A stretch of DNA of 64,000 bases from Roseobacter sp. MED193 (GCF_000152965.1 NZ_CH902583.1:3601694-3665693); one strand, 5' to 3'. Counted from the stretch's first letter, positions 42,283-52,361 are shown. Notes: generated by a model from the sequence alone, not told the origin. Numbers and translations are program-made.

Positions 42283-42546
42283 GTGCGTGCACAAGCTACT
42301 CTCAAGACACATGCAGCCCTGTTTGATGGCATGAGCCAGGCTCTAGGGTTGGATCTGCAGGAAGAGGCCATCGCGGGCCATTTGCAGTTCGACGAAATCT
42401 CAGAAGCGGTGTTGCGGTGTCAACGCTGTGCCCATCCGCTGCAGTGTTCCGCGCGGCTGGCCCAGGGGGAGAGGGGGCTGGCGGAGGCTCCGGACTATTG
42501 CCGCAACAGGGATTTGCTGGGCTATCTGCAGGAGCGCACCCCCTAA
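42283..42546 (+). CDS. DUF6455 family protein, first of a tandem pair
   Basis: An 87-residue protein of the DUF6455 family with CX2CX5CX17C (RCQRCAHPLQC ... DYCRN). The four cysteines could hold a metal ion or cluster. The N-terminal helix has LKTHAALFDGMSQALG. The start is GTG 42283, with AGGAGA six bases upstream; the upstream frame to 42253 lacks support. It precedes a paralogue with 39 bases between them, which suggests duplication and a shared mRNA. Confidence 0.75.
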   Translation: MRAQATLKTHAALFDGMSQALGLDLQEEAIAGHLQFDEISEAVLRCQRCAHPLQCSARLAQGERGLAEAPDYCRNRDLLGYLQERTP

Positions 42547-42585
42547 TTCTGTGGCGGCGTGGATCTGGGCAAAAGGAGTTTTATC

Positions 42586-42864
42586 ATGCACCCTCTTGGC
42601 GACGCGATGGAGCATTTGCAATTGATGGCCCGCATGGGCAAACATCTGGATGCAGATCTGGTGGAGGCGTTTGCGGCAGGAAAAATCAGTGCCGAGGATT
42701 GGGCCGCGATGATCACCGCCTGTCGGGGGTGCGATGCGCCCGATGGGTGCAAAGCCTGGCTGGAGCGGCAGGAGTTGGCAGAGCAGGGCGAGAAAGCAGT
42801 GCAGCCACCGGGATATTGCTGTAACGCCGCCCGCCTGCTGCGCCTGCGCGCGGGATCCGCCTGA
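42586..42864 (+). CDS. DUF6455 family protein, second of a tandem pair
   Basis: A 92-residue paralogue of the previous gene: ACRGCDAPDGC (CX2CX5C) and PGYCCN about 22 residues on, with an N-terminal MEHLQLMARMGKHLDADLVE. AAGGAGTTTTATC precedes ATG 42586. The matching cysteine layout and spacing support a tandem duplication. The function is unknown; a metal-binding or cluster-carrying role is inferred. The 261 bases to the rimO stop hold nothing I can support. Confidence 0.75.
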   Translation: MHPLGDAMEHLQLMARMGKHLDADLVEAFAAGKISAEDWAAMITACRGCDAPDGCKAWLERQELAEQGEKAVQPPGYCCNAARLLRLRAGSA

Positions 42865-43125
42865 GGCACCCCCGATGGGCTAACGCAGATTGCCGACAAC
42901 AGTTTCCAGACGAAAGATGTCTACGCAGAGCACTAAGTTCTGGGAGCGTTCAATCCTCATTTCAAGCAGCCGCCGTGCTGTCGCAACGCGCCCAACCCTC
43001 CCCCGCGGCGCAGGCGCTTTCGTTCCCCAACCTCGATACAGGCTGGGTGGCGCGATATGGGGAAGGGCAGGATCTGAGCTGGTGATTTAGGGCTCCGCCC
43101 GTTAACTCGCGAAACGATCCCCGGA

Positions 43126-44538
43126 TCAATTTTGGGACGCCACACGCCCCCACAAATCATAATCCCCGGCCTCGTCCACTTCGACCGTAACCAGATCGCC
43201 GACCGACAATCCTCCGGTGCCTTCATCAATGAACAGATTGCCGTCAATCTCCGGGGCATCGGCCTTGGTGCGGCATGTGGCGATGCCGTCCTCGTCTATG
43301 TCATCCACGATGACCTGGCAGATCTGGCCGACCTTGGCTTGCAGCTTGGCCTCGGAAATAGCCTGGGCCTTTTCCATGAACCTCTCCCAGCGCTCCTGCT
43401 TGACCTCTTCTGCAACATGATCAGGCAAGGCGTTTGACCGCGCACCATCGACGTTTTCGTACTTAAAGCAACCAACCCGGTCCAGCTGAGCCTCATCCAT
43501 CCAGTCCAGCAGGTGCTGGAACTCGGCCTCGGTCTCGCCTGGGTAGCCGACAATAAAGGTCGAGCGCAGGGTGATATCGGGGCAGATCTCCCGCCAGGCG
43601 GCGATCTCTGTCAGAGTCTTGGCAGTATGGGCGGGGCGCGCCATGCGTTTCAGCACATCCGGGTGGGAGTGCTGGAAGGGGATGTCCATATAGGGCAGCA
43701 GCGCATTGTCCGGATCCGCCATCAGCGGGATCAGATCGCGCACATGTGGGTAGGGGTAGACATAGTGCAGCCGGACCCAAAGCTCATCCGCCGGGGCCAG
43801 CTTGCCCAGCTCGCGGCTCAGATCGAGGATATGGCTTCGCACCTCGCCCTCGTTCCAGGGGTTCACGTCATATTTGCGGTCCAGCCCATAGGCGGAGGTG
43901 TCCTGGCTGATCACCAAAAGCTCCTTAACCCCAGCCTTGACCAGCTTATCGGCTTCACGCAGCACCGCATGGGCCGGCCGCGAGGCCAGCTTGCCGCGCA
44001 TATCGGGGATGATGCAGAACTTGCACTTGTGGTTGCAGCCTTCCGAGATCTTCAGATAGCTGAAATGGCGCGGGGTCAGCTGCACGCCGGTGGCGGGCAA
44101 GAGATCAATAAAGGGGTTGGGGTCGGCCGGTACGGCGGCATGGACGGCGTCCAGAACCTGCTCATACTGATGTGGGCCAGTGACGGCGAGAATGCGTGGG
44201 TGATGTTCGCGAATGTAATCTGGCTCGGCGCCCAGACAACCTGTAACGATGACCTTGCCGTTTTCCTTCAGCGCCTCGCCAATGGCCTCCAGGCTTTCGG
44301 CCTTGGCACTGTCGAGGAACCCACAGGTGTTGACGATCACGGCGTCAGCCCCGGCGTAATCAGGCGAGATACCATAGCCCTCGGCACGTAGCCGGGTGAG
44401 GATGCGTTCACTGTCCACCAGCGCCTTGGGGCAGCCAAGCGAGACCATGCCAAGCGTTGGCTGGCCGGCACGGGGGCTGTCCCCCATCAGGGCTTTGGGG
44501 GCGAGGTCGGGGCGGAGTTCTGGCGGATTGCTGGTCAT
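43126..44538 (-). CDS. rimO: Ribosomal protein S12 methylthiotransferase
   Basis: A 470-residue radical-SAM enzyme that methylthiolates aspartate in ribosomal protein S12. Two iron-sulfur sites are visible: the N-terminal cysteines in [28 protein letters not shown] and [10 protein letters not shown]; and CNHKCKFC (CxxxCxxC) of the SAM site. A C-terminal TRAM domain ends at LWGRVASQN. RimO rather than MiaB is indicated by [10 protein letters not shown] and the S12-type LPHHYVYPY-like [15 protein letters not shown] 44538 gives the family N-terminus. Confidence 0.95.
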   Translation of the reverse strand: MTSNPPELRPDLAPKALMGDSPRAGQPTLGMVSLGCPKALVDSERILTRLRAEGYGISPDYAGADAVIVNTCGFLDSAKAESLEAIGEALKENGKVIVTGCLGAEPDYIREHHPRILAVTGPHQYEQVLDAVHAAVPADPNPFIDLLPATGVQLTPRHFSYLKISEGCNHKCKFCIIPDMRGKLASRPAHAVLREADKLVKAGVKELLVISQDTSAYGLDRKYDVNPWNEGEVRSHILDLSRELGKLAPADELWVRLHYVYPYPHVRDLIPLMADPDNALLPYMDIPFQHSHPDVLKRMARPAHTAKTLTEIAAWREICPDITLRSTFIVGYPGETEAEFQHLLDWMDEAQLDRVGCFKYENVDGARSNALPDHVAEEVKQERWERFMEKAQAISEAKLQAKVGQICQVIVDDIDEDGIATCRTKADAPEIDGNLFIDEGTGGLSVGDLVTVEVDEAGDYDLWGRVASQN

Positions 44539-44735
44539 GATCGCGCATATAACAGGAATGCGCGAGGAGGCAAGAAAAACGGCTGCGGAAGGCGTGCAAC
44601 TCCCCCTGCACAGGTCAGGTGCCAAGAGCCATTCGCCCGGTCGCTAGGTCAGGCGCTGCCCTCACTTGCAAGTTGCAGGGCTGCGGCGAAACCTCATAGG
44701 TTGAACCAAAGTGATTTTGGGGACGAGAGCCACAG

Positions 44736-46076
44736 ATGCGAGACGAGAGTGAGGCGCAAGACGTGCCAAGATCCAAATTGAAGCCTGCCAATGAGAACCC
44801 CTGGTATGTGCTGATGACGCTTTATGGGGAGCAGGAAGGACGGAATATTGATCCTGAACTGCATGAGGCTAACCGTAAGGCGTGGAATGCCTGGGCTGGT
44901 CAGAAACTCAGCGATGAGATTTGTGCAAATTCTGCCAAAAAAGCCGGGATTGAAGAGCGGGAGCTGTCAGCTTGGGGGAATTGCGGAACTCAGTTGCGCC
45001 TCAAATTTTGTGAAGAATACAGTAAACGAAACCCAAATGTTGAAAAGGTCCCGGGCCTGCCTGAACCGAACATGAAGATAACCTGTGGTGATAGCGTGTT
45101 TTCGAAAACCGTAGATTTGAGGAAGTTTGTCATTCCATCGGAAATTGACCTGTGTTCAGCACGCTTCGAAAAAGATGCAATTTTTCAATCCACGGTTTTT
45201 CTGAGCGAGGCTTGGTTCAGCCACGCAACATTTTATGAGTCAGCTTTCTTTAACTCAGCACGCTTCATTGAAAGAGCAGTGTTTTACGGGTCGATGTACT
45301 TCAAGAGATGTGACTTTGTTGAGGTGATTTTTGAAGGGAGCGCCAGTTTCGAGCGGTGTTACTTCGAGGGAGTGAGATCTCGGAAAAGCGATGCATACTT
45401 CTATGGGTGCAACTTTCAAAAACCTGCAACATTTCGAAATGCTGTGTTTCGTGATACCTACCCTGACTTCGCAGGGGCTGAGCTACACGAAAAAACAAGC
45501 TTCACAGCCCACTACGACCCTTTAGAAATCGAATTGGACTTAGGCCTAGCTCAAAGAGGAAACACCTACTGGCCAAAGAAAACAATGCAAGACCCTGAAA
45601 CTGCCCGCGAAACCTGCGCCACTATCCGTCACATCCTTGCAAAACAAGGTCTGCCAGAAGACGAACATTTCTTCTTTCGCCGTGAGATGCACTTCGCCGG
45701 TCAGATTGGCTCGATCTGGCAGCGGTTGCCCTATCTGCTCTTTGGTTTGTTCTCGGATTATGGCCATTCCATTGCGCGGCCCGCGCTTTGGTTGGCAGGG
45801 CTCTGGGCCTTTGGGTTTGTTGCCTTCTGGGGCTATCTCGCGGGCTGTTGCGTGCCTGCGCCTTTGGAGGCTGTTGAGAGACCGATGGGGGCGGCGATGG
45901 GGCTCAGCTTTTCCAACCTTTTTCCTCTCTTTGGATTTGGCCGGACCTTTCTAGCGGCGGAACTGGCGGGCTTGCCTGCCGTTCTGAAAGTCATCTCAGG
46001 TTTCCAGACAGTCTTTAGCGTGCCGCTCTTGTTCTTTCTCGGCCTTGGGCTGCGGCAGCGGTTCCGGCTGCGTTAG
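44736..46076 (+). CDS. Pentapeptide-repeat protein with C-terminal membrane region
   Basis: A 446-residue protein with three parts. Residues about 30-100 are an acidic/aromatic lead (YVLMTLYGEQEGRNIDPELH, SAWGNCGTQLRL). Residues about 130-250 show A(D/N)LXX-like pentapeptide repeats in F-rich form (ARFEKDAIFQSTVFLSEAWF and FINSARFIERAVFYG). Residues 335-445 are hydrophobic with three or four spans (PALWLAGLWAFGFVAFWGYL) and a basic tail. The first two-thirds is AT-richer than the last third and than neighbours. The role is unknown; an ion-channel-like membrane protein with a sensory beta-helix is possible. Confidence 0.75.
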   Translation: MRDESEAQDVPRSKLKPANENPWYVLMTLYGEQEGRNIDPELHEANRKAWNAWAGQKLSDEICANSAKKAGIEERELSAWGNCGTQLRLKFCEEYSKRNPNVEKVPGLPEPNMKITCGDSVFSKTVDLRKFVIPSEIDLCSARFEKDAIFQSTVFLSEAWFSHATFYESAFFNSARFIERAVFYGSMYFKRCDFVEVIFEGSASFERCYFEGVRSRKSDAYFYGCNFQKPATFRNAVFRDTYPDFAGAELHEKTSFTAHYDPLEIELDLGLAQRGNTYWPKKTMQDPETARETCATIRHILAKQGLPEDEHFFFRREMHFAGQIGSIWQRLPYLLFGLFSDYGHSIARPALWLAGLWAFGFVAFWGYLAGCCVPAPLEAVERPMGAAMGLSFSNLFPLFGFGRTFLAAELAGLPAVLKVISGFQTVFSVPLLFFLGLGLRQRFRLR

Positions 46077-46186
46077 GGGGCGCGCTTGGGTATGGCTGGC
46101 TCAGTCAAGCATTGCGCGCAATCTCGGACTGGCTAAGCTGGTTGTAAGCCCCTAAAGCCAAGGGGAAAGACAGGAGGATTGGGCCG

Positions 46187-48124
46187 ATGAAGCTGATTTT
46201 GCGGATCTTGGGGGCAGTGGTCGCGACGCTCGCGGTTTTGCTTGTGGTGCTGTTTATGCTCCCCGGCGAAAAGGTGGCGGGGCTGGCGGCGGATCAGATC
46301 GAGGCCCAGACCGGGCGCAAGCTGACCTTTCATGGCAAGGTGCGCTTTACGCTTTGGCCGGTACTGGGGGTGAAATCCGATGGGGTGTCGCTGTCCAATG
46401 CCCCATGGGCCGGGCCCGAGCCAATGTTAACGGCTGAGCGCCTGTCCATTGGCATCTCGGCCGGAGATCTGTTGCAGGGCAAGGTGCGGGTGACTGAGGT
46501 CTCGGCGCTGCTGCCCCACCTGAACCTGTCGGAAAACGCTGAGGGGCAGGGCAACTGGGTGCTGGGCGGCGGCGCGGATGCCGGTGCCGATCCAGCGGTT
46601 GTTGCGCCGGAAAACCAGTCTGCGGTCTTGCCGATCAGCATTGAGAAACTCACCCTGACCGGAGCCTCGTTGCGCTATCAGCCACATCAGGGTGCGCCGA
46701 TAGAGATGTCCATGGTGGATATGATGCTACGCTGGCCAGATCCCAGCGGTACGGTGAATGTCGACCTGACGGCCCGGCCCGCAGGTGCCCCGGTGCAAAT
46801 CCAGGCTGAAGTTGGGACCTTTGCCGATTTTCTGAACGGGGCAGTGTCTTCGATCGGGGCTTCTGTGGCTGCTGACGGTGGGATATTGCGCTTTGACGGG
46901 CGAGCAGATTTGACCGGGGCCGCGACGGGCCGGGTTACGGCAAAGACCTCGGATACCGCCGCATTTTTGACCGCCTTTGGTCAGTCTGGGATTTCACTGC
47001 CGCAGGGGTTGGGGCAGGCGATGGTTGTTGGCGCTGATGCCACCTATACCACGGATGGGCGTCTGGCCCTGCGCGACATGACTCTGGACCTGGATGGCAA
47101 CAAGCTGGAAGGGGGGGCCGATATTACCCTGGCGCAGGTGCCAGAGTTCACTGCGCAGCTCAATGGGGGGCATCTACGGGTGCCGGGGTTAACCTCTGCA
47201 GTCGGCGAGAACGGCGCAGCGGCCGGGGAGGGCGGCTCGGGCTGGTCAAAGGATCCTATTGATGCCTCAGCCTTGGCCCAGGCCAATGGCACGGCAGTCC
47301 TGAGTTTTGAGAGCCTTACGGCCGCGGGCTATGAATTTGGCGCCAGCAAACTCTCGCTGACCTTGGATCGTGCCCGCGCGGTGTTAAAGCTGCAACCTGC
47401 AGCGTTGTTTGGGGGGCAGGTTCAGGGGCAGGTGGTCGCCAATAACCGCAACGGGTTCTCTGCTGGTGGCAAGCTGAGTTTTAATGGCATCAGATTGGAA
47501 AAGGCCATGGCGCAGGTCGCGGGCTATGACCGGTTGAATGGTGAGGCGCTGGGTGAGTTAGAGTATCTGGCCTCTGGGGCCAGTCTGGATGCGCTGATGC
47601 GCTCCCTGTCAGGCAAAGGCTGGCTGGAGGTCAACAAGGGGTTCTTTACCGGGTTTGACCTGGAAAAGCTGATGCGTTCGGGGCAAGGCAATGGGGGGAG
47701 CACGGTGTTTGAGCGGCTGTCTGCGAGCTATGCCATCGCGAAGGGGCAGTTGCAGAATGACGATTTGCTGGTGACGCTCAAAGGGATACGTGCAGATGGC
47801 GCGGGGCGGATTGGCCTTGGCACACGGGACCTGGACTACCGATTTGCACCGACAATTTCTGGTCTCAATGGTGCGTCGGGGTTGACTATTCCGGTGGTGG
47901 TCACCGGCTCTTGGGAGGATCCCAAAATTCGACCCGATTTGAAAAATGCCCTGCAGCCAGAAATTGATGCGGTGGAGCAGGAGGCCAAGGACCGAGTGAT
48001 TGAAAAGCTGAGCGAGGAGTTGGAAGTAGAGATTGCCCCAGAGCAGGATCTGAACCAAGTGATCCGCGATCGAATAGAACAAGAGGCCAAGGATCAGCTG
48101 CTGCGGTTGCTGCAAGGGGACTGA
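46187..48124 (+). CDS. AsmA-family protein
   Basis: A 645-residue AsmA-like protein; the family, which includes TamB relatives, bridges inner and outer membranes and affects outer-membrane lipids. The N-terminal span (MKLILRILGAVVATLAVLLV) is followed by the family's GEKVAGLAADQIEAQTGRKLTFHGKV. A second AsmA signature is near residue 430-520 (MAQVAGYDRLNGEALGELEY). It is long and mostly beta-helical in appearance. GGAGGATTGGGCCG precedes the ATG. It is not clearly in an operon with the pentapeptide gene. Confidence 0.88.
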   Translation: MKLILRILGAVVATLAVLLVVLFMLPGEKVAGLAADQIEAQTGRKLTFHGKVRFTLWPVLGVKSDGVSLSNAPWAGPEPMLTAERLSIGISAGDLLQGKVRVTEVSALLPHLNLSENAEGQGNWVLGGGADAGADPAVVAPENQSAVLPISIEKLTLTGASLRYQPHQGAPIEMSMVDMMLRWPDPSGTVNVDLTARPAGAPVQIQAEVGTFADFLNGAVSSIGASVAADGGILRFDGRADLTGAATGRVTAKTSDTAAFLTAFGQSGISLPQGLGQAMVVGADATYTTDGRLALRDMTLDLDGNKLEGGADITLAQVPEFTAQLNGGHLRVPGLTSAVGENGAAAGEGGSGWSKDPIDASALAQANGTAVLSFESLTAAGYEFGASKLSLTLDRARAVLKLQPAALFGGQVQGQVVANNRNGFSAGGKLSFNGIRLEKAMAQVAGYDRLNGEALGELEYLASGASLDALMRSLSGKGWLEVNKGFFTGFDLEKLMRSGQGNGGSTVFERLSASYAIAKGQLQNDDLLVTLKGIRADGAGRIGLGTRDLDYRFAPTISGLNGASGLTIPVVVTGSWEDPKIRPDLKNALQPEIDAVEQEAKDRVIEKLSEELEVEIAPEQDLNQVIRDRIEQEAKDQLLRLLQGD

Positions 48125-48258
48125 GACGGGGCTAGGGCGATGTTTTCACCGGCTCCCTGCTTACTTCTTTGGCATTCTGGGGCCTGTGTTTGTCCTGAGG
48201 CTACGCCCGTTTTCTCAATCAAATTGGCTCGCCTCACGGCGAGGCAGGTTTGTAAATG

Positions 48259-48284
48259 AAAAGGGCCCGCCGATAGGCGGGCCC
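48259..48284 (-). terminator. Rho-independent terminator of the kpsT-kpsE-kdsA-PMM operon
   Basis: GGGCCCGCC (48263-48271) pairs with GGCGGGCCC (48276-48284), a perfect 9-bp stem with a GATA loop. On the minus strand it is followed by TTTTCATTTAC. A second hairpin CCTGCC/GGCAGG lies at 48291-48306, upstream in the same transcript. Confidence 0.9.
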
Positions 48285-48325
48285 GGGTCGCCTGCCGCAA
48301 GGCAGGGGAAACCATTCTAAACGGG

Positions 48326-49822
48326 TCAGATTGTTTGATCGTAGTCGCCAACCTGCGGCTCAGTCCGGATCACGGCGTCTATATCGGCAAAGATGGCGCG
48401 CATTTCTTCTTCGCTGTCGGAGCTTTCGCAGACCACCACAAGATTGGGGGTATTGGAAGAGGCGCGCACCAGGCCCCAAGAGCCATTGTCCAGAATGACA
48501 CGGGCACCATTCACGGTCACAACCTCTTTGATGGCACGCCCTGCAAGCATCTCTCCGGCCTCATGTTTGGCGACCAGTTTTTCCACCAAACGCTCCAACA
48601 CAGTGTATTTTTCGGTGTCGGCACAATAGGGTGACATGGTGGGAGTCGACCAGGTCTTTGGCAGGGCCTTACGCAGGTCTGACATCGACATTTCGGGATT
48701 GCGCTCCATCAGTTTGCAGATCTCAACGGCTACGCGCATGCCGCAGTCGTAGCCGCGCCCGACGGGTTCGGCCAAAAAGTAGTGACCGGATTTTTCAAAG
48801 CCCGCCAGAGCGCCGATTTCTTTGACCCGGCGTTTCATATGGCTGTGGCCGGTTTTCCAATAATCGGCTTTGACACCGTTTTTCTGCAGCTCAGGATCCG
48901 AGGCAAACAGCCCGGTGGATTTTACGTCTGCCACAAAGGTCGCATTCGGGTAGATCTTGCTGAGATCACGCGCCATGATAACGCCGACCTTATCGGCAAA
49001 GATCTCTTCGCCCTCATCATCCACCACGCCACAGCGGTCGCCATCGCCATCAAACCCAAGCGCCATATCGGCGCCGGATGCTTTGACGCTATCGGCCATG
49101 TCGTGCAGCATTTCCATGGCTTCAGGATTGGGGTTGTAGTTGGGGAAGGTGTAGTCGAGCTCATTGTGGCTGGGCACCACCTCGACACCGATACGTTCAA
49201 ACAGCTCCGGGCCAAAGGCCGAGGCGGTGCCATTGCCGGTGGCGCAGACGACTTTGAGCTTGCGGGTCATCTTGAAGTCACCCACCAGATCATCGAGATA
49301 GGCTTCTTTGACGCCGTCGACAAACTCATAAGAGCCGCCAGGGCGGGCAATGCCTTCGCCGTTTAGCACGATATCGCGCAGCTCTGACATCTCGTCAGGA
49401 CCGTGTGTCAGAGGGCGCTCAAAGCCCATTTTGACGCCGGTCCAGCCATTTGGATTGTGGCTGGCGGTGATCATGGCAACCGCAGGCACATCCAGATGAA
49501 ACTGGGCAAAATAGGCCATCGGCGACACGGCGGGGCCGATATCCTTGACCTGAATTCCGGCCTGCATCAGGCCGAGGATCACTGCCTGTTTGATCGCCAG
49601 GGAATAGTCACGATAGTCATTGGCCACCGCAATCACCGGTTCGATGCCTCGGCGGTGCATTTGAGTACCGAGCCCAAGACCCAAGGCGGTCATGCCGGGC
49701 AGGTTTATTTCTTCTGGGTATTTCCAGCGGGCGTCATATTCGCGAAAGCCCGTGGGTGTAATCATTGGATCGCGTAGAAAATTCCAGGTGTTTGGCTGCA
49801 CCGGGGAGCTCGGCTTTGTCAT
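48326..49822 (-). CDS. Phosphomannomutase/phosphoglucomutase
   Basis: A 498-residue alpha-D-phosphohexomutase, likely AlgC/ManB type, making mannose-1-P or glucose-1-P for sugar nucleotides. The phosphoserine loop is MITASHNPNGWTGVKMG at about 120, the metal-binding loop is LGFDGDGDRCGVVDDEGEEI, and the C-terminal phosphate-binding region is DNGSWGLVRASSNTP. ATG 49822 (MTKPSSPV) is supported by TTAAAG nearby and by family length. It is the last gene of a four-gene minus-strand operon and ends at the 48259-48284 terminator. Confidence 0.9.
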   Translation of the reverse strand: MTKPSSPVQPNTWNFLRDPMITPTGFREYDARWKYPEEINLPGMTALGLGLGTQMHRRGIEPVIAVANDYRDYSLAIKQAVILGLMQAGIQVKDIGPAVSPMAYFAQFHLDVPAVAMITASHNPNGWTGVKMGFERPLTHGPDEMSELRDIVLNGEGIARPGGSYEFVDGVKEAYLDDLVGDFKMTRKLKVVCATGNGTASAFGPELFERIGVEVVPSHNELDYTFPNYNPNPEAMEMLHDMADSVKASGADMALGFDGDGDRCGVVDDEGEEIFADKVGVIMARDLSKIYPNATFVADVKSTGLFASDPELQKNGVKADYWKTGHSHMKRRVKEIGALAGFEKSGHYFLAEPVGRGYDCGMRVAVEICKLMERNPEMSMSDLRKALPKTWSTPTMSPYCADTEKYTVLERLVEKLVAKHEAGEMLAGRAIKEVVTVNGARVILDNGSWGLVRASSNTPNLVVVCESSDSEEEMRAIFADIDAVIRTEPQVGDYDQTI

Positions 49823-49844
49823 CTTTAAAAAATCCCTTTTGGGG

Positions 49845-50678
49845 TCAAACAGAAATTGGGTTGGCTTTGGCGAGGGCGTCAAACGCCATCAGAGTTTCAA
49901 TCAGTTGTGGCATCTGGTCTAGGTAGATCATATTGGGGCCATCACAGGGCGCATTGTCTGGGTCATGATGCGTTTCCATAAAGACCGAGGCAATTCCGGT
50001 CGCGACAGCCGCGCGGGCCAGAACCGGGGCAAATTCGCGCTGCCCGCCCGACGCGCCACCAAGACCCCCGGGTTGCGCCACAGCATGGGTCGCATCCATT
50101 ACCACCGGATAGCCGGTGCGGGCCATCTCTGGCAGGCTTTGCATATCGACCACCAGTCGGTTGTAGCCAAAGGAGACGCCTCTTTCCGTGAGCATGATAC
50201 GTTCATTGCCGGTGCTGGCGATCTTGGCCGCTACATTGGGCATGTCCCAGGGGGCCAGGAACTGGCCCTTTTTGACGTTGATCACCGCGCCGGTGCGCCC
50301 AGCAGCAAGCAAAAGCGCGGTTTGGCGGCACAAAAAGGCCGGTATCTGCAGGATATCAACCACCTCGGCCACAGGGGCACAGTGCTCCGCCTCATGGATA
50401 TCGGTCAGAACCGGTACGCCGATACTGTCCTTGACCGATTGTAAAACCTCCAGGCCCTTTTCCAGACCCAGGGCAGGTTTGGCGTTGATCGATGTGCGGT
50501 TGGCCTTGTCGTAGGAGCCCTTGAAGACAAATTGCGCCCCAGCCTTGTCACAGGCCTCCTTCAGGGTGCCGGCAATCATCTGGGCGTGATCTGCGCTCTC
50601 CAGCTGGCAGGGGCCAGCAAGAATGGTCAGGGGGCGATCATTGCCAATGGTGAGATTGGCGACTTGGATGTTTTTCAT
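49845..50678 (-). CDS. kdsA: KDO-8-phosphate synthase
   Basis: A 277-residue enzyme joining arabinose-5-P and PEP to make KDO-8-P for LPS or capsule. Signatures: LAGPCQLESADHAQMIAGTL, FKGSYDKANRTSINAKPALG, VLTDIHEAEHCAPVAEVVDI and VMDATHAVAQPGGLGGASGG. It lies three bases after kpsE, so it is probably translated from the same message. The metal-dependent subtype is suggested by the extra His/Cys residues (IHEAEHCAP). Confidence 0.95.
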   Translation of the reverse strand: MKNIQVANLTIGNDRPLTILAGPCQLESADHAQMIAGTLKEACDKAGAQFVFKGSYDKANRTSINAKPALGLEKGLEVLQSVKDSIGVPVLTDIHEAEHCAPVAEVVDILQIPAFLCRQTALLLAAGRTGAVINVKKGQFLAPWDMPNVAAKIASTGNERIMLTERGVSFGYNRLVVDMQSLPEMARTGYPVVMDATHAVAQPGGLGGASGGQREFAPVLARAAVATGIASVFMETHHDPDNAPCDGPNMIYLDQMPQLIETLMAFDALAKANPISV

Positions 50679-50681
50679 GAC

Positions 50682-52361
50682 TTACGATGAAACCTGTTCC
50701 CGGAGAATGGATGCTGTGAGTGAACACAACAGATAGATACCGGAAAAGATCAGGAATGCCAAAATCGTATTTTCGAACTTGCGCGGATAACTGGGCTCTT
50801 CGCTGGCGACGGGGGCAACCGCAGTGGTCAGATAGCGGACCTGCCGATTGGCCTCCATGCGGGTGGATTCCACTTGCTGCAAGGCCGATTGCAGCATCAA
50901 ATCACGGGTGGCGAGATCTGCCTGCGCCATCTGGATTTGTACCCGGTGATTGGCAAGCGAGTTTTCGCCTTCCGAGGCATCTGTCATCCGGTCATTCAGC
51001 CGTGCAATTACCTCTTTCAGGCGGCTTATGTCGGCCTCAACCCCGGCGACTTTGGCGCGGTTGGGGCGGGTATTGTCCAGCAAGGCCGCCTGTTCCAACT
51101 CTTTCTGTTGCAGCTGTACCTCAAAGGTATTGATCTGCGAGCGCAAAGACAGAATGACCCCCTCTGGGTCGAGTACCATCCCGTCCTGTTGCAGCTCCAC
51201 CAGGTGACGCTGAGCCTCTCGGCGTTTGCTTTCGGCGAGTTCCAGCGCCGCCTCGGATTCGCTGACCTGATCAGAACGTTTTTGCTCGGAGAGGTGATTT
51301 ACCTCATCCTGGGCGTAGCTGATGAGGCGGCGAGAAAACTCGGCCGAAACCTCAGGATCTGCGGCAGAGACTTCCATACGCACTACGCCTTCGGTAGGGT
51401 CATAGCCGATTTTGACGTTTCGCTTATAGACCTTGTAGGCTTGTTCATTGGTTGGGTTGGGATCCAGCCGCTGAATAGGATCGATCCAGTCCTGGGTGAA
51501 GTGAGATTTGAACCCCATCTCTTCGTCCAGCCGCAGCATCGCCCCCTTGGACTGCAAATAGCCTTGCACCGCGATGGAATCCTGGCTGGTGGCAAATTGG
51601 GTGCCGCTCAGCAAGCCGCTGACAGCGCCGGCGCCATCGGCTTTGAGCACCAGGAATTCGGATTTGGTCGCGTACATCGGGGTTGCCACGACATAAAAGA
51701 AATAGCCGGTGATGAGGGTCGGAAGCATGACGAAAAAGGCAAGCCGCCCCATCAGCAACGCGAGTTTGCGGCGGCGACGTGCGGCGATGTCACGCTGAAT
51801 TTCGGAGATTTCGCGCTGGCGCCGCTCTGCCGGGCTCAGGTCGGTCGATGGTAGATTGGTTTTCGCTGCAGGGATGGTCTGGGGCAGCTGTACATTCTGG
51901 CCCGCGGCTGGCGTGTTGTCCGGCTGGGCCTTGTTCTGAGGCACCACCAATTCCAGCATGTTTGCCCGTTTGAAGGGGTCAATGCCTTTTTCTCGCAGCA
52001 GTCGGACCGCGTCAAAATCTGAGGTGGCTGGCAGGTTGTGTTTTTGCGCCACCCGCCGGGCCATGCGCAGCTGGCGCCCGGTGAGCCCTTCTTGCCGAAT
52101 GGCATCCATATCGGTCTCAAGATTGGTCTCTCGGGCCGAACTCACTTCTCCTGAAAGCGGCTTTGCCCCCGGCGCTGGCTGAGATGCGCCAGGGTCAGAC
52201 TGCGGCTGTTGACGGGCTGAGGCGCTGGCGACGCCGGCGCTGCTATTGGCGTCGGGCGCGGGCACAGGGCGTGCTGCTGCTGCCCCATCCGAGGGTGAGG
52301 CATCCGGAGAGGCTGGGTTGCGGCGTATTCTGAACTTCTTAGCCTTGGGTTTGATAGTCAT
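50682..52361 (-). CDS. KpsE/Wzz-like capsule export inner-membrane protein
   Basis: A 559-residue polysaccharide co-polymerase. The first 190 residues are Pro/Ala/Gln-rich and probably disordered (MTIKPKAKKFRIRRNP, then SPSDGAAAARPVPAPD). A membrane span at about 235-260 (ALLMGRLAFFVMLPTLITGY) is followed by the KpsE/CtrB-type periplasmic coiled-coil (LELAESKRREAQRHLVELQQ), and a second span lies near the C-terminus (TILAFLIFSGIYLLCSL). ATG 52361 overlaps kpsT by 23 bases. It is part of the minus-strand capsule operon. Confidence 0.82.
   Translation of the reverse strand: MTIKPKAKKFRIRRNPASPDASPSDGAAAARPVPAPDANSSAGVASASARQQPQSDPGASQPAPGAKPLSGEVSSARETNLETDMDAIRQEGLTGRQLRMARRVAQKHNLPATSDFDAVRLLREKGIDPFKRANMLELVVPQNKAQPDNTPAAGQNVQLPQTIPAAKTNLPSTDLSPAERRQREISEIQRDIAARRRRKLALLMGRLAFFVMLPTLITGYFFYVVATPMYATKSEFLVLKADGAGAVSGLLSGTQFATSQDSIAVQGYLQSKGAMLRLDEEMGFKSHFTQDWIDPIQRLDPNPTNEQAYKVYKRNVKIGYDPTEGVVRMEVSAADPEVSAEFSRRLISYAQDEVNHLSEQKRSDQVSESEAALELAESKRREAQRHLVELQQDGMVLDPEGVILSLRSQINTFEVQLQQKELEQAALLDNTRPNRAKVAGVEADISRLKEVIARLNDRMTDASEGENSLANHRVQIQMAQADLATRDLMLQSALQQVESTRMEANRQVRYLTTAVAPVASEEPSYPRKFENTILAFLIFSGIYLLCSLTASILREQVSS

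Noticed and set aside
43106-43130. GATCC/GGATC hairpin after rimO as a terminator
   Set aside because: The stem is only five bases and no T-run follows on the rimO strand.
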